Source: Plantago elongata
Taxonomy: Eukaryota; Streptophyta; Magnoliopsida; Lamiales; Plantaginaceae
Reading direction: 5' to 3'
Length of the DNA: 31,019 nucleotides
Assembly (NCBI GenBank): GCA_036897095.1
Contig: JAYMSP010001545.1
Span: forward strand, 1-31,019
Part shown: positions 8,709 through 20,685 of the stretch, one piece after another
Numbering within the stretch: position 1 is the first letter of the stretch
How the letters are laid out: each line of letters begins with the position of its first letter
Position numbers and translations under genes: made by a program
The notes under the pieces: generated by a model
The model's database searches: none
What the model was told of the DNA's origin: nothing
Seen by the model: only the letters and a program-made list of their open reading frames with translations

Positions 8709-11389
8709 GCTTTGATCTTAAAAATATATCACAAATGATAATCAATATATATTTTTCAAATATTCTAAAATACAATTTTTTTAAAAATATTTATTTAAAA
8801 TTACACACGTCAACTTTGATATATAAAGTTATTCAAAATGCATGGAGGAATTATTCACAAAGTCACATGATAGTTGTATATAATTATTTTAAATAATTAT
8901 GTTGCTAATGAAAACTTTGATGTATTTATGCAACAAACTACATTTTTCTCTCTCTTTTTTAATAAGAAAACATTGATATTTTTAAGAGAGCGGAGTCTTA
9001 TTATATTTAAAAAACATTATATACTACAATTAAGTTCAATTAAATTCAGATAATAAAAAACATATTAAATGTAAATAAATTTTTTAAGAATTGTAAATAA
9101 TATTTGTAATAAACAATAGATGTAAGGAAACTATAAAGCATACAATATTAATAAACACTGATCCAAATAATCAACAATCACACCGATAAAGAATATAACA
9201 TATCAATCGATTATTGGTCGGGTAGAGTATCGATTGAGGATTGAGTTTATGGCCACATACACGGGTGACGCGAGGAGATATGGCGTGAGAGACGTCCCCA
9301 AAAATGAAATCGATCGACAAAAGAAATGAAACCCCATGCATTTAATGCTTGCACCCAACTAACCAACCTTTCTGCGTCATTCGCTCATTTATTGCTTCCC
9401 CATTTTCTGACGCGTTTGCTACACTTCACTCATCAACACACTTGCCTAAATTATCATCTACCTTGATCTTACCATATAATACCATTCTTTTAAGTTGACG
9501 GTTATCAAAACCAACTGAAAATGTAGCTGATAGTAAAAAAGTTAAATGACAACTAAATAACTAATCGGTAGACTAGTAGATGATAAGATAGTTTTTTCTT
9601 TCCAACAAGCTAACTTGATTAGCTTCTCAAACCAGCTAGCTTTTCGACTAACTTATTTGAAAAGCAACGCGTTCACGTAACGAGCTTTTTATTAAAAAAA
9701 CGTATAGAGATGAAAAACTAGTTGAAAATATAGTGGTAACAGAGTTTAACTTCATACGATCAACAATATTTATAAAATATTCGTATAGACTTTGAATTTT
9801 TTAATGAGAGGCGTCAATGGCAGTATGTTAAATTGCATCTTGCTTTCGAAAAGGCAAGGAGAAAGATACTTGTGTTATGGATACGATTTCGATTGTATAT
9901 TGTTAGTGGTTTCTTAATACTGATATTAGATATTGATTGTATGTGTTCATCAACTGTGCGGTTCCTTAACTATAGCAAATCTGAAATTATTTGTAGAGTA
10001 CATTTTTTAGAAAAACCACCTTTTATAAAGATGATTTGAATATAAATTATGGATATTAATTAAATGGTAAAATGTTATAAATGAAACTAGATAGTTTTTT
10101 AATATTATTTTGGGTCTCAGCTCTTTTTCTTCCCCTAATATTATAACAATATCTTACATGTGCGAACGTACTCTCTAATTTATAAGTTGTTAGCACGAAT
10201 TATATAAATTGTATAATTCTTTTTTCTAATTAATAAAAGAGTAAAGATGAACAATTCAAAATAATAAAATTGAACAACTGACAGTAAAAATAAAAGAGTA
10301 TATATTACCATTTCCCAATTACACTAAAGGATTTAGTAGAACACCAAAAATAAAATTTCCAAAATCATATTGTCAAAGTAGAGGTAGTAGAATTTAGTGC
10401 CAGGTGCACTGGTTTTGTGCTAATTTATTAGAAATTTATAAGTTTAATGAGTTTAATTATACTAAGTGAAAGTCTAGCTAATAATTTATTAATTATTTTA
10501 CCTTTTCTTTTATAATTAATCGTCAATCCTTACGTGCATATTAATTTTTTAAGCCGATGTGAAGTATAACACAACCTAGTAAATTAAACATTCATTCCGT
10601 CATTAAGTCTCAGTGACCTAAAACACTGTTACCCGACTCAATTAAATAACTATGTCTTCTTTATTTTTGTATACATAATAAAAAAAAAAAACCCAATCAA
10701 ACAAATACAATATGATTTCTCAATTAAACTCTATAAATCTTATAAATTCTATTTAACATAAAGAAAAAATCTCAACCTAAAACTTAGTTGATACATCTAC
10801 TCTATTGGAGATGAGATTAGTGGTGCGTTAGATTAGAAATATTGTGAAAATTTTGTATTTATATTCAACATGCATTATATTTTAAATATCTTCCTATAAA
10901 TATTCGAAAAGATAGACTATAAATAACTTATTTAAAACGAACACATATTCATAAAATTATTAATGTCCTTAATAAAAAGGACTACGAGAAAGAAAGTTTA
11001 GCACATCAAGTTGATTACATGATTAAAATTCATAACCAAAAATGTGAAATTGACAAGTTTTGTTTGAGAAAATAACTTTCTTAACCACAAGGAATATTTC
11101 ATTCCCAAAAATGGGCAATTATTCGACCTAATCAAATTCTAATTACTTATAGAAACGAGCTAATAAATGTGATTAGAAAACGAGTGGTCAAAAAAGACAT
11201 CAACCACTAACATTTCCAATGCTCAAATAAGCAAATACATTAATAATCTTTAAAATGCAATTACATAAGATTAAAAATTGAAAAATCCAATTGCTAATCA
11301 AAACATTATAATGTTAATTAACGACATCCATCCAGTCAATATTAATAATTAAGATGACAAAAATCAAACAGCCAATTTTCACACACAAA
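8709..11389. other. Long gene-free AT-rich stretch
   Basis: No gene was recognised on either strand; the open frames at 8651-8896 and 9833-10039 have no family features. A less AT-rich island lies at about 9230-9480 and holds the HD-ZIP IV-type palindrome listed separately. At about 9605-9660 there is a cluster of agctaactt and agctagctttt motifs of the sort found in plant hAT-like MITE ends, without clear borders. Confidence 0.4.
9338..9348. promoter_or_regulatory. HD-ZIP IV-type palindromic site (candidate)
   Basis: GCATTTAATGC matches exactly the palindromic GCATTWAATGC reported for class IV HD-ZIP proteins, and read on the - strand it overlaps an L1-box-like core. The surrounding island also has cacccaactaaccaacc, which resembles MYB-type AC elements. 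No gene is seen beside it, so a function is only inferred. Confidence 0.35.
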
Positions 11390-11718
11390 ACAAAACCACC
11401 ACCACCTTCTTCACGTCTACCTGAGCCAACGCAAGGGTACTCCAAGAGTCAATACCCGAACCACCACCCTTGCATGGTGCTAAAAACTCCAAACCACCAC
11501 GCCAAGGCGGTAACCTAAGCCCCCACCACCATCCAAGGGTTGTTTAGCGCGAGGTTCGTTCTTGACTCGTCTCACCCCCAGCTTTTAAATCATTACATCC
11601 CAAATAGACAGACAACAACAGACACCACGCACACAACCCCTAAATGTAGTCTATGCAAACTTGTCACACAAAACATGCAAAAAAAACACAAAATGACGAC
11701 CCCTAACCGCGCCAATGA
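11390..11718 (-). other. Probable 3' UTR of the HD-ZIP IV gene
   Basis: This stretch directly follows the stop codon. It is far less AT-rich than the DNA beyond 11390 and on the mRNA strand carries repeated ggtggtgg and acccttg motifs. The composition change near 11390 suggests the transcript end, but no strong AATAAA was found on the - strand, so the boundary is a guess. Confidence 0.45.
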
Positions 11719-14700
11719 TCAGCTCTCGCAATGAAGGGCAGCCTTGATTTTTTGCACGGTGCACGAGATGAGGTTATTGACGGTCTCCACAGACTCAACG
11801 GTTAGTTTTGCGTTTGGCAGGCTGTTCACAAGGATCTGGAAGGCTACGGTTAAGAGGGACCCGCTGACACGGTGTGCTGGGCTGCCATTGCTAGTGGGTC
11901 CATTACTGTCAGGCCCATGAGACCCTGGCCCATCAGGCACTATGACAAAACCAGACGGAAGCAATGCCACGTAAGCCGAGTCCCCACCATTCATCACCAC
12001 GTGCATAGCAGGGATGTCGACGGGAGCATACACCACGAGTGAGCCGGCAGCGTCGATGCACGTCTCCTGTAGTATCAGCATGCTGCTCTGGTTGGAGTTC
12101 ATGGCCTGCAGGTAAAATGACAAGAATGCCCCTTGCAGAGATTACAAACATATGGGGGTGAAAAAAGATGACAAGTCAATGTCACACTGTCAGGACAGGG
12201 TTAAGATAGTCAACCAAATTGGACTTTCCATTAGAAAAATGATAAAAGTTTGTGGGGACCACCGGGCTGATCCATAAAGTTGACGGGCCCCAAGGGATTT
12301 TGACTTTTATATGAGTTTACAAGAAAAAGGGTAATTTGGACAACCATTGGATCTTCTTTTGGATCGTCCTTTTGCTTAAATCCAAGTTGAATAGTTTGTC
12401 CTATATAATCACAAATTTCAGATCCATTTTCTGGTGTACGAACACAACGAAAAGATTTTTCATGGGCACATGTGTCATTTTTGACAAATTTTACTCAAAA
12501 AAACCCTAATTTTATAAAAATGTTTCAATCTTGATAGTAAATAATCAAATAGTGAGGCAGTAAAAAATACAGGATTAGAGTACTTACACTTGATCTTAGG
12601 AGAGAGACACAATTTCCATGATCTTGGCCTTTGGCAATGTGAGCCATTTCTTGCATCGGGCCGCCATTCGAGAGGATGTCCCACTCGCTCCTCAAGCCTT
12701 CGTCGCGTAGGAAGTCAAATAGTCGCTGAGGGGAAACTGGTAACCAAACGGAAGTGGCTGCACTCAGTACTATACCCGAAGGCTCCCCGGGGTCGTCAAC
12801 GCTCTTTCGGGTCATGACACGGATGCCTTCATCCATATTCTCGGTACGGAGTTTGTTCCATTTGTGAATAGTTGAGGCACACACACCAGCGCAGAAGTTA
12901 TTGGTCATGCGTTGGGCTAATTTCAGCATGCTCTTACGCCCACCCGCAGTAATTGCTGCACATAAAATTTTAAATTCAATTTAGCCACAAGAAATTGAAA
13001 GCCTTTAATCACAAGAATATATAGGGAGTTAGACATTTAAAAGAAATCACTCTTTTTCTGGATTTTCAAGAATGGATGAATTTTTTTTACCACTGTGGTC
13101 CCTGGCAGGTTGGGCGGAGGACATAAGTATGGCGAGACACTCGCATTGTCGTTCAAGAGTGGCAACCCATCGCTGAGCACCGAAGCCAATGCCTGAACTG
13201 ATTAGTGGACGATATAGCTGGTGTACTACACTCTCATCATATTCAGCATGTTCCACCCATGTAACCTGTGAAATTTAAATTATCATAAAAAATCGTTCTC
13301 GACACACATTTTAGCTTCACTCTTATTTATATTACTGCTGAAGATATAAACTTACGAACTTGGGCGACAATTTACAACCTCCAGTACTAGACCTTAAAGC
13401 ACATACATTATAAAAGTTATACCGTTCTCGTTCTTGGCCGTGTACAGCTAGACTCTACGATTAGTGTATACCGAGTTAGAAGTGGGTCCGGAACTAAAAT
13501 TTACCCCATAATCTGAAATGGATAAAAAAGGTAAAGATCCAAAGTATTGAGAGACACAAAATTAGAGGGCAGTACATAAAAAAATGAGTAGACAAAATCA
13601 TGCAAGATTTGGAGGCACGAGGATGACTTTGTGGGGGAGGTGGCTCAGACATAGAGGTACGTACACAGATACTACATAATACTAATACAGTAAAGGGGTC
13701 ACAAATTAGATGCTCACGTGACAAGAAGATATAAAAATCCAATCTTGGAGTTTGACTAGTTGAACTCGTATAGATTGAGTAGAAAAACAAACACATCATG
13801 AACCTGGATTAATTTTTAATTGCACAGCAGCATCAGAGCTAGATTGGAATAGAAACATCAAATGCTTAGTTTTATCCAACCAATGTTTTAGAAGATTGCA
13901 AACAATGGACTTGTAAATCATATGGAAATTAATGTGTCCCAAGGAGCAAAAGTAGGAGTAATAGAGGCTTCTATTCATTATAGTAATGTGGTTATCCTCG
14001 ATTCTCCCGTGTACTATTTTAGTAATAATATTCTGATCTTAAGCAAATTGGTGGCACGAGAAGCATCTTGTCGATGATTTAATAAAGAGTTTAGGAAGCT
14101 TCAGTTGAGGTGGATCAAGACAAAAGGCCATGGTTTCTTGAATTGTTTTGGTACTAAACTATGTTTAGTTTGCATGTATTGTTGAGCCTGTGGTGATTTC
14201 ATGAGTTATTACTAGCTTATTAGACAAAACATATTTCAGGCTTGTCTAAGTAACTAGAAAACCTATGAAAAAACTTGGATATCTTCTTAGTAATTTTTTT
14301 ATTTAAATACCTAAAAGATTTCGTAAAATATGCTGAATTTAGAGCAATAATCACTAGCTTGTATGTACTAACTACCAATGAATATACAGTATTTGAAATG
14401 CAATGATAAAGAACATACAGGAATGGTTGCCCAAAAAAACCTTAACATAGTGGATATTCTTTGCACAAAAATCACTATTAATCCCCCCATGCTTTCATTA
14501 ATGCAGCAATGAAGAAAAATTATTGATTTTATTTGAAAAAAAAAAAAATTGTTCAAGAAAAGTATGAGTCTTGGCTAAATATGTTGGCAATTAAATGAAT
14601 CCAGCTAATTTCCAAAGGTGCGGTTGCTTCAACAAACTTATTTAACACATAGAGGTGAATGGCACCAACTCTAGAGTGACTCAATAAATGTGAATGAAGA

Positions 14701-16911
14701 AACCAACCAGTATGGATGGAGCTGTGTGTAATAAGTGACAACCCAACAAAATAATGCATGTGTTGGAAAAAGGACAAAATTATGCTAGTCATTACCTTGG
14801 AATAGCCATTAGGCATATCCTGCACCACACAACCAGATGGGAGTCTCCGGCTTGCCGGAAAAGCCGGTCCCCCACCGGAACCATCTCGGATGTTGTCTAT
14901 CGACACGTCCACCACTGCCCACACTCCTTCCGCGTGCTGCTTGCAGAACCGGAGAATATTCACCTCCCTGACCGGTACCAATGGTGACAGCACTTGTAGC
15001 TCAGCATACATCTAATTCAACAAAAAAGACCAATACGAATTATGTACAACGTAACACATAAAGCACAAAATGGAACAAGGTTTGTTGCATTAATTACCAA
15101 TTGAAGTGCACCATTTCTTGTACCACCCATGCCAGTTGATATCACATCAGTAGTTGAAGTTCTAGCAATTATACCAGGGAACATATCTTGCCATTTGTTC
15201 TACAAAAAAAGCAAATGAAAAGCCAAAATAAATAAAATCTTCAAGAAACTATTATAAAAAAAAATGATGGTGATGATGATGATTGAGAGACTAACAGAGT
15301 CCATTAGAGTCTCCACAAGAGCCAGACTATTGATGATAACCACACCACTCTCTCTAGAAGCTTCAGTGACAAAACCATTAGGCTTCATACCAATGCAAGG
15401 AGGAAAAGTCCTCGAATACTCTTCTTCATTAAGTATCTCTCTCCCACCTTCCAAGTTCCTGAGCCAAAGAGGCTCATCACACTGAGCCATTTTCACCAAC
15501 TCATCCATTGCAGCCAATGCCACCTCCAAATACATAGACCTCTCCATATCATCTGATCTCATGTTCATACCACCGGACTTCGGAACCACGCCCATAGGGC
15601 TCGAAAGGCCCACCCCGAAATCGGATGGACCGCCTAGAGGCAACGAAGACGGGATCACATTTAGGCCTCCGAACCCGTTGCTCCCAACTCCAAGCTCGAG
15701 GCTCGAGTTAGGAGGCATTGGAGGACCCATAGAACCCGAAATGGGACGGCCCAAGAACTTCCCAGCCAGTGCACAGACACGATCAAGTTCGTCCTTCAAA
15801 CGCGCATTCTCGATTCTGAGATGCTGTTCTTCCAAGGAGATTTCTCCGATTATCGCAGGCCCACCGCAGTTCGTGCACATTGGGTTCCTCATTGCTTCCC
15901 TAATGGTCATGTTCTCGGCACGAAGCTTATCGTTCTCTTGCCTCAGTATTGAATTCTCGTGGCGTTCAAGTTGTGTCTATAAAATCATAAGCCCAAAGTC
16001 ACTCACTCACTCAAACACAGATTCAAAAGCCACTCAACCAAACAGATAAAATTGAAAACAGTAAAAAAAGGGTGAAAACCCAACAAACAATGGGTGTGAA
16101 AAAGCTGTCAGATTTTGTACAAACCAACCTTCATCTGAGTTCTTCTATTCTGAAACCAAAACTTGACTTGCCTAGTCTCCAAACACAGCCTTTTACTCAG
16201 CTCCAGCCTTTGCTTTTCATCAGGATGAGGACACTCCTTGAAAAGACTAAATCAACCCAACCAAACATAATCTTCAACCAATCATTCAATAAACAAAGAC
16301 ACACTTTTTAGACTATTACGCAAAAACACAAAGCAAAAAGGCAACATAACATACGCTTCAAGCTCTTGGATTTGCTGCGGGGTGTGTCGGTGGTAGCGTT
16401 TCTTTCGGGGCGGCTTGTCGGCAGCATCTTGGTCGTCACCGGAAGCGCCGTCCATATCTCCGCTACCAGATCTACTCTCATGCTCTTCATCTCTGCTCCT
16501 CCTCCCACCAATAGTACTCCCCGACTCGTAATTCTCAGCCATTCTCGCCATTTCTCCTTGACCCTCCATACCCGTTTGCTTCAACAACAAAAACCCATAA
16601 GAAAAGTCACTTCTTTTTCACACATTAAGGCCAAAAACAAGAAAAAGGTCCAGTCTTTGGAGTTAGTTACTTACAAGGGCAAGTGAAAGGCCAGGTGAGC
16701 TGAACATGTTGGGATTGTTGTTGGGAAGTAGAAGAGTTGCACCAGGAGGCATATTACTACTGGAAGTAGTATTTGTATTTGCAGCAGCAGTAGTAGTAGT
16801 AGTAGTAACAATGGTGGTGTTGTTGTGATTGGGATTATTGTACTCAGTAACAATTCTTGCACCACTAACAGCACCACAAGAATTGTTGTCAAGAAAATCC
16901 CCAAAATTCAT
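11719..16911 (-). CDS. ANL2: Class IV HD-ZIP homeobox-START transcription factor, ANTHOCYANINLESS2-like, 9 coding exons
   Basis: Coding exons (high to low): 16911-16675, 16578-16355, 16246-16129, 15976-15296, 15199-15098, 15011-14796, 13265-13091, 12955-12588, 12105-11719. All introns are GT-AG, phases close, and the product is 835 aa (Arabidopsis ANL2 is about 800). Domains: Thr/Asn-rich N-terminus beginning MNFGDFLDN; acidic stretch with [19 protein letters not shown]; homeodomain about 136-195 with WFQNRR at 184-189; leucine zipper-loop-zipper about 195-265 containing CTNCGG (Cys227, Cys230); START lipid-binding domain about 343-575; conserved C-terminal region ending [10 protein letters not shown]. 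The family binds L1-box DNA in the nucleus and controls epidermal identity; ANL2 affects anthocyanin and root epidermis. The start is the MNFG Met: no other ATG lies in frame upstream, and none in any frame back to about 17355. The 1530-nt intron 13266-14795 splits START and shows no gene. ANL2/HDG1 clade is confident; ANL2 orthology is likely. Confidence 0.95.
16781..16807 (-). repeat. Coding trinucleotide microsatellite in exon 1 of the ANL2-like gene
   Basis: (GCA)3 followed by (GTA)n on the + strand encodes, on the gene strand, the run TTTTTTAAA in the disordered N-terminus. Unit changes stay in frame, so its length probably varies between accessions. Confidence 0.8.
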
Positions 16912-17053
16912 GAAATGATTGATGGTGCCTTCAAAAGAAATGAAAACCCAGTTTGTGAGAAAGTTGGAGATATATATGGTAGTGTATGCAAGAAAGGTTA
17001 TTACACACACACAAGGAAAAAATGAAAAGGAAAAATCAACACAAGAAAAATGA

Positions 17054-17092
17054 AGAGAGAGAGGGGGAGAGAGAGAGAGAGAGAGAGAGAGG
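17054..17092 (-). repeat. CT/GA microsatellite in the 5' leader of the ANL2-like gene
   Basis: An almost pure GA run on the + strand (interrupted by ggggg near 17063-17067) reads CTCTCT on the transcript strand, 140-180 nt upstream of the start codon. Such tracts are common in plant 5' UTRs and are targets of BPC/GAGA-binding proteins (established for the motif; use here is inferred). Confidence 0.8.
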
Positions 17093-17362
17093 TAGAGGAG
17101 ACACAAGGCCCAAATCCAAATGTCTCCAACTTCCTCTCAAAAAGAAAGCTTTACAGAGAAGAGAAGAAAAGAGAAAGAAAGGCAAATCAGCTCCTCCTTC
17201 TCTAACCTTCTCCTTTAGTTGAAGAAGATACTACTTTCTCTCTCTAGCTAAACCAAGAAATGATAAAAATCCAATCTTTTTGAAATGGGAGAAGAAGAAT
17301 GAGTGAAAGAGAGAAGAAAGAAACCCTAGGAGGAAATGAAGAGATGATGATATCTTCTCATC

Positions 17363-17427
17363 TGAATATATATCTGCATGCTTGACTTGTTAAAAAGCTA
17401 CACCATCTCATGTCCTTATAAAAAGGC
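17363..17427 (-). promoter_or_regulatory. Candidate core promoter of the ANL2-like gene
   Basis: Two TATA-like boxes occur on the - strand: GATATATATTC (17364-17374) and TTTTTATAAGG (17415-17425). Either would put transcription start around 17330-17390 and give a leader of roughly 420-480 nt, pyrimidine-rich as seen. HD-ZIP IV genes often have a leader intron; a possible acceptor, ttcttttgaag, sits just upstream of the ATG but cannot be confirmed. No exact L1 box was found in the next 1.4 kb upstream. Confidence 0.4.
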
Positions 17428-17429
17428 AA

Positions 17430-19132
17430 GAAAAATCAATAGAGAGAGAGACTGAAAAAAGGTTGTATTTTCTCTTTCTTTCTTTTTGTCTACATAGAGA
17501 AACAAAACCAAGAGTGAAAAATAATAATTTCCCCCTCTCAAATTAAATGTTCCGTGAAATTAAATACAAATTTTATACAATTAATTAAGTAACACATATA
17601 TATTAAAAGTAAAATAGTGAAGATAAAGATTTTAAGTTCAGACATATACTTCAATACAATATTGGATTTGACATATAATATTAAATTGTGGAGTATAAAA
17701 TTTATTAAATTTAAAAGTAAAATAATAAATTTAAAACAGTTTAAAATGAAATACGAGACATTCAATTCGGAACGAATGAAATAATAATAATCATAATAAT
17801 AATGCACCAGTAGACGCATACATACAAGAAGAAGGAGAAGAAGATGAGAAACTGGCAAAAGCATGTGGAGTCTTTGAAGCCCACATACGCATAGGACCAA
17901 AAAATAGCACAGAAAAAGGGTCGGTTGACTCTCACAATATACAAACTACAGTACATAATACATTTTCTTCTGGTTTTTGTCTTTCACATGAGGAATTTTA
18001 TTTCTTGTGACGGCAGTGAAATTATACCGTGGTGGTCTGCTCTTCAAACAAGATGAAGAAAGTGAAATTTCATTTCTTGTGTCAATTGTCAAACTTTTAC
18101 TATAATTTTACAAAAATGCCATAGGTTAGATTTGATTGGATGAATGAATGAAATTGTGAGAAAATTGACTTTTATAATACTTCTTCTTTACATAAATTGG
18201 TGTAAAAGTATGTAAAGACATTGTGCAAGGTACAACCCAATTGGTCAAAAATAAAAACCCTAAATTAAAATCAAACAATTTATTTGGGAGGGTACAAGGG
18301 CATTTTCTAAAAATTTAAAGTATGTGATTTCTCTTCAATGATTTAATAAGACGCTTAAATTTTAACATTGATTCTAACACAAATTAATGTTAATCTACAT
18401 TGAGAAACATTTCGTAGGCATGACTTTTAATTCTCAGTCTGGGTGACTGACAAACAAACGGAATAAATCGAGATAATTTTGATTGAGAAGACTCTAGGTA
18501 GATTACGCGTTAAGGTTTTACGTTGAAAATTAAACAAAAAATTCAATCGGCAAATTGTGAAACAGATCTATGTAGAGCATCAATGATAGACAAGTGATAG
18601 ACTGAATGGATGTTTGGTACCTTAGATTGAATTGGGTTGATTCGATGACCTGGGAGAGGCGATGAGACCCAAAACAGTGGAATTGATTTTACTCTCGAAG
18701 TTGTGCTACAAGCGGGTATTTAAAGCAAAATAAAACGCCAAATGTAAGGGAGGTAATATTTTAGTAATTTCATTATGCATAAATATATATAGGAGGTGGA
18801 ATTATTGTTGGTAGTAATGCAAGACCGAGTGTGATCCAATTTATCGAATCCATTAATAATTAAAATTATATTCCCAAATAGGAGAAAATTAATTTTACGA
18901 ATAATAAAGACAACTATACTTTTTTATTTACAAAGTTCTTCGGCCTAAGACATACCAAGTTTAAAAATTAAGATGATATTTAGCAAAATAAATGACGAGA
19001 TGGCTGAAAATTGGTAAGCTGGGTAAGAGTGTGACAGTTAAGAATGCACAAAATAAGGTATTTTAGACTGATAAAATGCATGAAAAATGGTAAGCTTCCA
19101 ATTGACACACACACAACCAACATCTACTATTG
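17430..19132. other. Upstream intergenic region, no gene seen
   Basis: AT-rich, with no recognisable coding sequence on either strand. It may hold distal promoter elements of the ANL2-like gene, but none could be named with confidence. Confidence 0.4.
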
Positions 19133-19404
19133 TACTTCATCTGTTTCGGTATGAGATTTTCCTTTTAATTTTTTTCGGTCAGTCGTCTTCAACATTGAAC
19201 AATTAATAATTACATATATTAAGTGTTAAAATTTTCAATTAAATTATATAATAAAATTTTAGGAATAAACTTTTATAAAATTTCATTATACAATTTAATA
19301 AAATATTTATTTTACACTTGCAGCTTCAAATTAATTCACAGTTAGAGTTGAAGACTGATATTCAAAAATAATCAAAGTGAGAACCTATGACAGTAACAGA
19401 GTTA
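19133..19404. mobile_element. Decayed Stowaway-like MITE (tentative)
   Basis: The left end tacttcatctgtttcggtat and right end gacagtaacagagttaaata resemble, in opposite orientation, CTCCCTCCGTCC-type termini. A gtgagaacctatgac block stands just inside the right end, as is usual for these elements. The interior is AT-rich and non-coding. Confidence 0.4.
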
Positions 19405-20554
19405 AATAGTACTAATAATTGTTAGGGGAGACTACACTTGATAAAGACCAAAAGGACCACCATCAGTTGGCCATAATTAAACCCGTGGTTTTATGATCTA
19501 ACATGTTCGGTTTTTATAACGTTTGGTTGAACCATGGTTACAATATGTATGGCAATTAAAATTGTGTTTTAGTCCTTTTTCTTTGCTTAATATGAATCCA
19601 ATCATTTTGAAGATTATGAAACCCTAATTTGTTCCATTTTTCTTTAACCTACTTTTATCTTCGTCTGGTGTTTTTCATACTCCAATCGTTGATTTCTTCT
19701 CGTCGTCAATTTCCTTTCAAGTTTTAGAATGTAGATTTTCAATAATTATATTGTATATTCTATTGAATCAACCAATTAATATGCAATGTGCTGAAGTTAC
19801 TATCTAGAGTTTATTTTATATTTTTTTAAAAATTGATGTTATTAGTATGTACGTTTAAGTCCTTTCCACGAATCTAAGTTAAGATCATGAGCGTCTATAC
19901 CTCATTTGATGTCCTAGGCCCCACTACTTAACCATATTTATACACTATATATCAATTATAGTCTTGTTATTTCAGTGTCCTCTAATGTTATCTTTATGTA
20001 TACGTGATCCTGCTAATTTTTATATTTAATAGTACGTGTTCCCTCTTTCTTGGTGTGAATGCAAACAATACTCGATTGAATTAGTTACATGTGTAATATA
20101 TATTGTATATTCCTGTGAAAATCGAAAAAATATAGAAAGAGGTATGTAACATCTTCCGAAGAAACTATAATTTGTGGATAACATGGTAGCACCTCATGAC
20201 ACCAGTATTTAAACACTTACACCCCTTATTATTCGCATCATTATTATTGGGCAATTTTCCAACACAATTTAGGTCATTCTTAGCATATTGTTACCCAACC
20301 TAACTAAATAGTGAGCTCGTGTAGTAGCATTATTATTTTTTGGTCTACTTTTCAACCTCATTTAAGGTCCTTAATTATCGACCCTCACTAGGCTAATACT
20401 AGCACCATTCATCTTCAACATGATATTTAGTCAAATTTAATACATAGCCAACTTAATGTCTTAACGTGTTAGGATTTATGAGGAATTCGTACATAAAACA
20501 TGTGTATGAATTGAAAACCCAAAAATTACGGGTCGATTGGTATAGACTTTGAAT
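19405..20554. other. Intergenic sequence, no gene seen
   Basis: No coding or repeat structure was recognised on either strand. Confidence 0.4.
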
Positions 20555-20685
20555 GGGCGTTTGGATGTATTTTGTTAAAATTGTGTTTGAAATAGAATTA
20601 AAATGGAAGTATTTAAAGTGTATTTTAGGCAATCACTATTCATCGAATCAAATGGACCGATTACAATTCCATTCCAAACAACCCC
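20555..20685. mobile_element. Short MITE-like dispersed repeat, related to 29211-29311
   Basis: The left end gggcgtttggatg and right end cattccaaacaacccc are near-complementary short terminal inverted repeats. The interior matches, in reverse complement, the stretch at 29211-29311 inside intron 1 of the QUA3-type gene: shared blocks are aaattgtgtttg, gaatt.aaatgg, gtgtattttaggc and ttcatcga.ccaaatgg. It has no coding capacity. Confidence 0.6.

Noticed and set aside
9833..10039. 68-codon + strand frame as a gene
   Set aside because: No domain or family likeness, AT-rich surroundings and no supporting gene structure.
15561..16049. 162-codon + strand open frame
   Set aside because: It lies antisense over exon 4 of the ANL2-like gene and has no family features; it is a shadow of the real coding sequence.
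16671..16904. Leucine-rich - strand frame
   Set aside because: It is the alternative frame of ANL2-like exon 1 read through the trinucleotide repeat.
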